Shown: one piece after another, positions 59,067-64,000 of the stretch
Numbering within the stretch: the stretch's first letter is position 1
How the letters are laid out: each line of letters starts with the position of its first letter
Assembly: GCF_902729425.1 (NCBI RefSeq)
Contig: NZ_CACVCH010000002.1
Span: forward strand, 82,889 to 146,888
DNA: 64,000 bases
Reading direction: 5' to 3'
DNA from: Magnetospirillum sp. SS-4
GTDB taxonomy: Bacteria > Pseudomonadota > Alphaproteobacteria > Rhodospirillales > Magnetospirillaceae
The notes under the pieces: model-generated
The model's input: the letters and a program-made list of their open reading frames with translations, nothing else
Told to the model about the DNA's origin: nothing
The model's database searches: none
Translations under genes and position numbers: made by a program

Positions 59067-60260
59067 ATGCGTGACGGTATTCTGGTCATCAACGCCGGTT
59101 CCTCCAGCATCAAGTTCTCCCTCTATGTCGCCCAGGGCGACGACAGGCCGGAACTGTCCTCGAAGGGGCAGGTGGAAGGCATCAACGTCGCCCCGCACTT
59201 CATCGCCAAGTCGCCCATGGGGGCGGTCCTGGCCGAGGAACGCTGGCCCGACCAGCCCAATCTCGGGCATCAGGCGCTGTTCAAGCACATGATCGAGTGG
59301 ATCGAGGCCCATCTTGGCGATGCCGACCTGAAGGCGGCCGGTCACCGGGTGGTTCACGGTGGCTCGCAGTACTCGCAGCCGCTGGCGGTCACCGACGAAC
59401 TGATGGAGGAACTGGAGCAACTGGTGCCGCTGGCGCCGCTGCATCAACCCCACAATCTCGCCCCCATCCGGGCGCTGCGCGAGGTGCACCCGGATCTGAT
59501 CCAGGTGGCGTGCTTCGACACCGCCTTTCACCGCACCAATCCATGGGCGGCGCAAAGCTTCGCCCTGCCGCGCAAGATCACCGGCGAGGGCGTCAAGCGC
59601 TACGGCTTCCATGGCCTGTCCTACGAATACATCGCCCGCCAGTTGCACCAGATTGCGCCATCGGTGGCCCGTGGCAAGGTGGTGGTGTGCCATCTTGGTT
59701 CCGGCGCCTCCATGTGCGCCATCGATGGCGGCAAGAGCGTGGCCAGCACCATGGGATTCACCGCCCTGGACGGCTTGCCCATGGGAACCCGCACCGGCGC
59801 GTTGGACGCCGGCGTGGTCCTCTACCTGATGCAGCAGAAGGGAATGACCGCCAAGGAGATCGAGGACCTGCTGTATAAGCAGTCGGGCCTGATCGGCGTT
59901 TCCGGGGTCAGCAACGACATGCGGGTTCTGCTGGAAAGTTCCGAGCCCCACGCCATCGAGGCGGTCGAGCTGTTCGTCTACCGCATCGCCCGCGAACTGG
60001 GTTCGCTGGCGGCGGCCATGGGCGGCATCGACGCCCTGGTCTTCACCGCCGGCATCGGCGAGCACTCGTCCCGTATCCGCGCCAAGGTCTGCGCCCATGC
60101 CGAGTGGCTGGGGGTGAGCATGGACGACGAGGCCAATGAACGGACCGCCCAGATGATCAGCGCCAAGGACAGTCCGGTCTCGGTCTGGGTCATCCCCACC
60201 GACGAGGAAATGATGATCGCCCGGCACACCCGGACGGTCCTGCGATCCATGAGGCAGTGA
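59067..60260 (+). CDS. ackA: Acetate kinase
   Basis: Interconverts acetyl phosphate plus ADP with acetate plus ATP. The 397-residue protein has VINAGSSSIKFSLY, GHRVVHGG, CFDTAFHRTNP, CHLGSGASMCAI and VFTAGIGEHS, the normal family signatures in order. ATG 59067 has a GGAGAGGA site upstream. It is the second gene of the MaoC-Pta/ackA pair and converges on the carboxypeptidase gene with abutting stop codons. Confidence 0.96.
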   Translation: MRDGILVINAGSSSIKFSLYVAQGDDRPELSSKGQVEGINVAPHFIAKSPMGAVLAEERWPDQPNLGHQALFKHMIEWIEAHLGDADLKAAGHRVVHGGSQYSQPLAVTDELMEELEQLVPLAPLHQPHNLAPIRALREVHPDLIQVACFDTAFHRTNPWAAQSFALPRKITGEGVKRYGFHGLSYEYIARQLHQIAPSVARGKVVVCHLGSGASMCAIDGGKSVASTMGFTALDGLPMGTRTGALDAGVVLYLMQQKGMTAKEIEDLLYKQSGLIGVSGVSNDMRVLLESSEPHAIEAVELFVYRIARELGSLAAAMGGIDALVFTAGIGEHSSRIRAKVCAHAEWLGVSMDDEANERTAQMISAKDSPVSVWVIPTDEEMMIARHTRTVLRSMRQ

Positions 60261-61754
60261 TCACCCGCCGGGGGTGTAGCGCCGCCGCAGATGCGCCTCG
60301 AACACTGTCGGGTCCAGCGGGCGGCCGGTGGCGGCGGTCAGTAGGTCGCGGGTGGACAGCAACGATCCCCGGCCATGGACATTGTCGCGCAGCCAGGACA
60401 GCAGCGGCTTGAAATCACCCTGGGCGAGGCCGGGCAGGATGGCGGGCTCGGCGCGGGTGGCGGCGTCGAACAACTGGGCGGCGGTCATGGCGCCCAGGGT
60501 GTAGGTGGGGAAATAGCCCCAGGCCCCGCCATACCAGTGAATGTCTTGCAAGCAGCCCAGCCGGTCGTCGGGCGGCGTGATCCCCAGCAGGCGGCCATAG
60601 GCGGCGGTCCAGGCCTCGGGCAGGTCGTCCAGGTCCATGCGTCCCTCGATCAGCGCCTTTTCCAGGCGATAACGGATGATGACGTGGGCGGGATAGGTGA
60701 CCTCGTCCGCCTCGACCCGGATGAAGCCGCGCTCGACCCGGATACCCCGGCGGTGAAAGGCGTCGACCTCCCAGCCGGGATCGCTGGCGCCGAACGCCTC
60801 GGCCACCACCGGGGCGGCGAAGGCGGCGAAGTGCGGCGACCGGCAGGCCTGCATCTCCATCAGCAGCGATTGCGATTCGTGCATAACCATGCCGCGGGCG
60901 CGGCCGATGGGTTGCGACGACCAGCGTCCCTTGGGCAGTCCCAGCTCATACAGGGCATGGCCGGTTTCGTGCAGCACTCCCATCAGGGCCGAGACGAAGT
61001 CGTCGGGATTGTAGCGGGTGGTGAGACGCACATCCGAGGCGGTACCGCCACAGAACGGATGGTGCGAGACGTCGAGACGGCCATGACGGAAGTCGAAGCC
61101 CAAATTCTCCATCATCCGTAGCCCCAGCGCCTTTTGGGACTCGACCGGAAACGGTCCGGCGGGCGGCGGCGGCGGCGGCCGGCGGAATTGGCTTTCCAGC
61201 GCCAGTTCGATGAAGCCGGGCAGGAAGGTCTCCAGGTGATCGAACAGCGGATCGATCTCGGCGGAACGCCCATCCGGCTCGTATTGATCCAGCAGGGCGT
61301 CGTAAACGCCGAGCCCCAGGCGCTCGCCCTTGGCGGTTCCCACCTGACGCACCAGCGACAGCACCTCGGCCAGGGCCGGCTTCACCCGTTGGAAATCGGC
61401 CGCCGGCCTGGCTTCGCGCCAGATCATCTCGCAGGCGGATTCGGCCCGTGCCAGGGCGTCGACCAGATCGGCCGGCACAGCCACCGCGTGCAGCCAGTCG
61501 CGGCGCATCTCGCGCAGATTGGCGGTCTCCCATTCGTCCAACGGCTCGGAGGCGGCCTCTTCCAGCCAGTCGCCCATCCGGGGGGCGGTCAGGGTCTCGT
61601 GGATGATGCCCTTCAGGGTGGCGATCTGTTCGGCGCGGGATTCCGCGCCACCGTCCGGCATCATGGTCGCCATGTCCCAGTTCAGGATCGAGAGGGCGTC
61701 GCCCAGGGTGGAAATCTTCCGAAAGGCGGCTTCCAGGCGGGAATAGGCGGTCAT
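60261..61754 (-). CDS. M32-family metallocarboxypeptidase
   Basis: Zinc carboxypeptidase of the Taq/Pfu type, removing C-terminal residues from peptides. The 497-residue protein has the HEXXH motif in VLHETGHALYE, the third ligand region in MHESQSLLME, and the conserved DVSHHPFCGG and DIHWYGGAWGYFPTYTLG. ATG 61754 gives the family N-terminus (YSRLEAAFRKISTLGDALSILNWD read across residues 4-27). The frame stays open to 62396, but that part is antisense to elbB and not protein-like. Confidence 0.94.
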   Translation of the reverse strand: MTAYSRLEAAFRKISTLGDALSILNWDMATMMPDGGAESRAEQIATLKGIIHETLTAPRMGDWLEEAASEPLDEWETANLREMRRDWLHAVAVPADLVDALARAESACEMIWREARPAADFQRVKPALAEVLSLVRQVGTAKGERLGLGVYDALLDQYEPDGRSAEIDPLFDHLETFLPGFIELALESQFRRPPPPPPAGPFPVESQKALGLRMMENLGFDFRHGRLDVSHHPFCGGTASDVRLTTRYNPDDFVSALMGVLHETGHALYELGLPKGRWSSQPIGRARGMVMHESQSLLMEMQACRSPHFAAFAAPVVAEAFGASDPGWEVDAFHRRGIRVERGFIRVEADEVTYPAHVIIRYRLEKALIEGRMDLDDLPEAWTAAYGRLLGITPPDDRLGCLQDIHWYGGAWGYFPTYTLGAMTAAQLFDAATRAEPAILPGLAQGDFKPLLSWLRDNVHGRGSLLSTRDLLTAATGRPLDPTVFEAHLRRRYTPGG

Positions 61755-61862
61755 GACGGGCGGGCCTCGCTGGGGTCGAAGGGGCGGCAACGATAGACCA
61801 TGGCCGTCATTCAAGGGAATCGCTATTCTGCCGGCTTTCCACGCCAGAACGAGGGCTTCCCC

Positions 61863-62522
61863 ATGATCGCCAAACCGAAATTCGCCGTGGTTCTGTCCGG
61901 CTGCGGCGTCTATGACGGCTCCGAGATACACGAGGCCGTGCTGACCCTGCTGGCCATCGATCGTCGGGGCGGAACCTATCAGTGTTTCGCGCCCGACCGC
62001 GCCCAGATGCATGTGGTCAACCACCTGACCGGCGACGCCGCCGATGAAAGCCGCAACGTCCTGGTGGAATCGGCCCGCATCGCCCGCGGCCAGATCAAGC
62101 CCCTGGACGCCTTCAAGCCGGCGGATTTCGACGCCCTGGTGTTTCCGGGCGGTTTCGGGGCGGCCAAGAACCTGTGCAGCTTCGCGGTCGACGGTCCCGA
62201 TTGTTCGGTCGATCCGGCCACCGAGACCGCGGTCCGGGCGATGGCGGCGGCGGGCAAGCCCATTGGCGCCCTGTGCATCGCCCCGGCCCTGATGGCGCGC
62301 ATCCTGGGCGGCGGCGTTGACGTCACCATCGGCGATGACGCCGGCACCGCCCAGGCGGTGGAGACGATGGGCGCCCGCCACAAGATCGCGGGCCATGGAC
62401 AGGTGGTGGTGGACGAGGCCCGCAAGCTGGCCACCTCGCCCTGCTACATGCTGGATTCGTCCATCTCGCAGATCGCCGATGGCGCCGACAACACCATCGC
62501 CGCGTTGCTGCGGCTGATGTAG
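61863..62522 (+). CDS. elbB: ElbB-type (DJ-1/PfpI superfamily) glyoxalase
   Basis: The 219-residue protein has VVLSGCGVYDGSEIHEAV, ALVFPGGFGAAKNLC, the nucleophilic cysteine in IGALCIAPALMARIL and the C-terminal DNTIAALLRLM, all typical of ElbB, which degrades glyoxal and was linked to isoprenoid synthesis. ATG 61863 matches the family start; a frame from 61800 is less likely. It converges on recG. Confidence 0.94.
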   Translation: MIAKPKFAVVLSGCGVYDGSEIHEAVLTLLAIDRRGGTYQCFAPDRAQMHVVNHLTGDAADESRNVLVESARIARGQIKPLDAFKPADFDALVFPGGFGAAKNLCSFAVDGPDCSVDPATETAVRAMAAAGKPIGALCIAPALMARILGGGVDVTIGDDAGTAQAVETMGARHKIAGHGQVVVDEARKLATSPCYMLDSSISQIADGADNTIAALLRLM

Positions 62523-62529
62523 GGGATCG

Positions 62530-64000
62530 CTACCCCGAACGCAGGGTTCTGACCGCCGCGTCGCGCTCGAACAGGTAAAGCAGCACCCGCAGGGCCTCGC
62601 CGCGCGGTGATCGCAGGTCGGGATCGCGTTCCAGGATCAGGCGGGAATCGTCGCGGGCGGCGGCCAGCAATTCGCCGTGCAGGGTGAGGTCGGCAAGGCG
62701 GAATTCCGGCAGGCCGCTCTGGCGGGTGCCCAGCATCTCGCCGCCGCCGCGCAGCCTCAGGTCCTCCTCGGCGATGACGAAGCCGTCCTCGGTGGAGCGC
62801 ATGATCTCAAGCCGGGCCTTGGCGATCTCGCCCAGGGGATGGCCGTAGAGCAGCAGGCAGCGCGATTCCCTGTCGCCGCGTCCGACCCGCCCGCGCAACT
62901 GGTGAAGCTGGGCAAGGCCGAAGCGCTCGGCATGCTCGATCACCATGATGGTGGCCTCGGGCACGTCGACGCCGACCTCGATCACCGTGGTGGCGACCAG
63001 GATGTCCAGGTCGCCGGCGGCGAAGCGCTCCATCACCGCATCCTTGGCGGCGGGCTTCATGCGGCCGTGAACCAGCCCGACCCGCTCGCCGAACAGTTCG
63101 GACAGGTGACGATGACGGTCCTCGGCGGCGGCGAGGTCGGAGGTCTCGGATTCCTCCACCAGCGGACAGACCCAGTAGACCCGCGCTCCCGAGCCGCTGG
63201 CGCGGCCGATTCCCGCCACCACCTCGTCCAGCCGGGCCAGCGGAATCACCCGCGTGTCAACCGGTTGACGGCCGGGAGGCTTCTCGTCGAGCCGCGAGAC
63301 GTCCATGTCGCCATAGGCAGTCAGCAGCAGGGTGCGGGGAATAGGAGTGGCGGTCATCACCAGCATGTCCACCGCCACGCCCTTGGCCGCCAGTTCCAGG
63401 CGCTGATGAACGCCGAAGCGGTGCTGTTCGTCGATCACCGCCAGGGCAAGATCCTTGAAGGCGACGTCTTCCTGGAACAAGGCATGGGTGCCCAGCAGCA
63501 GGTCGGTCTCGCCAGCCGCCAGGGCGGCCAGAATCCTGTCCCTCGCCTTGCCCTTGTCGCGGCCGGTCAGCAGGGCGACGGTAATGCCGGCCGCCTCGGC
63601 CAGGGGGGCGATGGTGGCGAAATGCTGGCGCGCCAGAATCTCGGTGGGCGCCATCATCGCCGCCTGGGCGCCGGTTTCCACCGCGTTCAGCATGGCCAGC
63701 AGCGCCACCACCGTCTTGCCGCTGCCGACATCGCCCTGAAGCAGGCGCAGCATGCGGGTCGGCTCCGCCATGTCCGCCTCGATCTCGGCCAGCGACCGCG
63801 CCTGGGCCCCGGTCAGCGAGAAGGGGAGGGCGGCCCTCACCTTGGCGCGCAAGCCGCCATCGCCGGCCAGCACGCGGCCCTTCAGCCGGCGCATCTGGGC
63901 GCGGACCATGGCCAGGGCCAGCTGATTGGCCAGCAATTCGTCGAAGGCGAGACGGCGGCGGGCAGGGCTGTCCTGGCCGGCAGCGAATTCGTCGGCGGGA
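62530..64000 (-). CDS. recG: ATP-dependent DNA helicase RecG, 5' part missing
   Basis: Branch-migration helicase that remodels stalled forks. Only the C-terminal 490 or so residues lie in the window. The frame continues to the right edge without a stop (reading PADEFAAGQDSPARRR before LAFDELLANQL), so the gene starts beyond it. Visible are Walker A GDVGSGKT, DEQH in VIDEQHRFGVHQR, TATPIPRTL, HGRMKP, and the QLRGRVGRGD motif VI, followed by the C-terminal GTRQSGLPEFRLADL. The N-terminal wedge domain is outside. Confidence 0.96.
   Translation of the reverse strand, partial: PADEFAAGQDSPARRRLAFDELLANQLALAMVRAQMRRLKGRVLAGDGGLRAKVRAALPFSLTGAQARSLAEIEADMAEPTRMLRLLQGDVGSGKTVVALLAMLNAVETGAQAAMMAPTEILARQHFATIAPLAEAAGITVALLTGRDKGKARDRILAALAAGETDLLLGTHALFQEDVAFKDLALAVIDEQHRFGVHQRLELAAKGVAVDMLVMTATPIPRTLLLTAYGDMDVSRLDEKPPGRQPVDTRVIPLARLDEVVAGIGRASGSGARVYWVCPLVEESETSDLAAAEDRHRHLSELFGERVGLVHGRMKPAAKDAVMERFAAGDLDILVATTVIEVGVDVPEATIMVIEHAERFGLAQLHQLRGRVGRGDRESRCLLLYGHPLGEIAKARLEIMRSTEDGFVIAEEDLRLRGGGEMLGTRQSGLPEFRLADLTLHGELLAAARDDSRLILERDPDLRSPRGEALRVLLYLFERDAAVRTLRSG

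Noticed and set aside
61755-62396. N-terminal extension of the M32 carboxypeptidase frame
   Set aside because: It is antisense to elbB and does not resemble any M32 N-terminus; the ATG at 61754 fits the family.

Overview
The window looks like a chromosomal segment of a free-living, GC-rich alphaproteobacterium. The short (429-residue) prolyl-tRNA synthetase, a DUF1476/ATPase-zeta-type protein, an alphaproteobacterial NlpD-like lipoprotein, a PHA synthase and many one- and two-component regulators (a globin chemoreceptor, REC/PAS/GGDEF/EAL proteins) fit Rhodospirillales, and Magnetospirillum-like organisms in particular. The genus is an inference from protein character, not a database result. 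Genes are densely packed and no gene-free stretch exceeds about 240 bp. I saw no rRNA, tRNA, CRISPR array, prophage or integrase. The only transposon-related gene is a REP-associated tyrosine transposase (RAYT).

Layout. 1-7.5 kb: proS, lolC/E-lolD, a RAYT gene between mirror-image REP hairpins, and dnaE. 7.5-10.7 kb (minus strand): a DUF1476 protein, a DsbA/FrnE-like oxidoreductase, a PleD-like protein with a degenerate GGDEF domain, and an orphan periplasmic binding protein. 10.9-13.5 kb: a DUF2889 protein converging on phaC. 13.6-18.2 kb: a signalling operon (membrane histidine kinase, two CheY-like receivers, a REC-PAS-GGDEF-EAL protein). 18.3-21.2 kb: a small membrane peptide, a helix-turn-helix protein behind a GTCAAC/GTTGAC palindrome, a BON-domain protein, a small membrane protein and a DMT transporter. 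21.2-27.9 kb: argE, then a divergent type I secretion cassette of two different ABC proteins plus an HlyD-type adaptor. 28-32.8 kb: two SDR enzymes, then a minus-strand cluster with a lipoprotein, mazG, a transglutaminase-like protein and an OmpA-type lipoprotein. 32.9-36.5 kb: uvrA and a GDT1/UPF0016 cation transporter. 36.5-40 kb (minus): a TPR-methyltransferase downstream of a four-module repeat protein. 40.2-44.3 kb: an NlpD-like lipoprotein, a globin chemoreceptor with a PilZ-like segment, and a DUF815 ATPase. 44.5-47.9 kb: yajC-secD-secF and an Mth938-type gene. 47.9-49 kb: three small genes around AT-rich inverted repeats. 49-54.7 kb (minus): hybrid kinase, LuxR-type regulator, alr, mlaE, mlaF. 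54.7-60.3 kb: a Pat-like acyl-CoA-synthetase/GNAT protein divergent from MaoC-Pta and ackA. 60.3-64 kb: an M32 carboxypeptidase, elbB, and recG, which runs off the window.

How the genes work together. Housekeeping modules (translation, replication, repair, Sec and Lol export, Mla lipid transport, cell-wall alanine) are mixed with carbon and acetyl-phosphate metabolism (phaC, MaoC-Pta, AckA, Pat) and with sensory and cyclic-di-GMP functions. The least explained parts are the repeat-protein/methyltransferase pair at 36.5-40 kb, the ABC pair with altered signature motifs at 22.6-26.5 kb, the RAYT/REP unit, the palindrome-controlled HTH gene at 18.5 kb, and the pilin-like and small genes around 48-49 kb.
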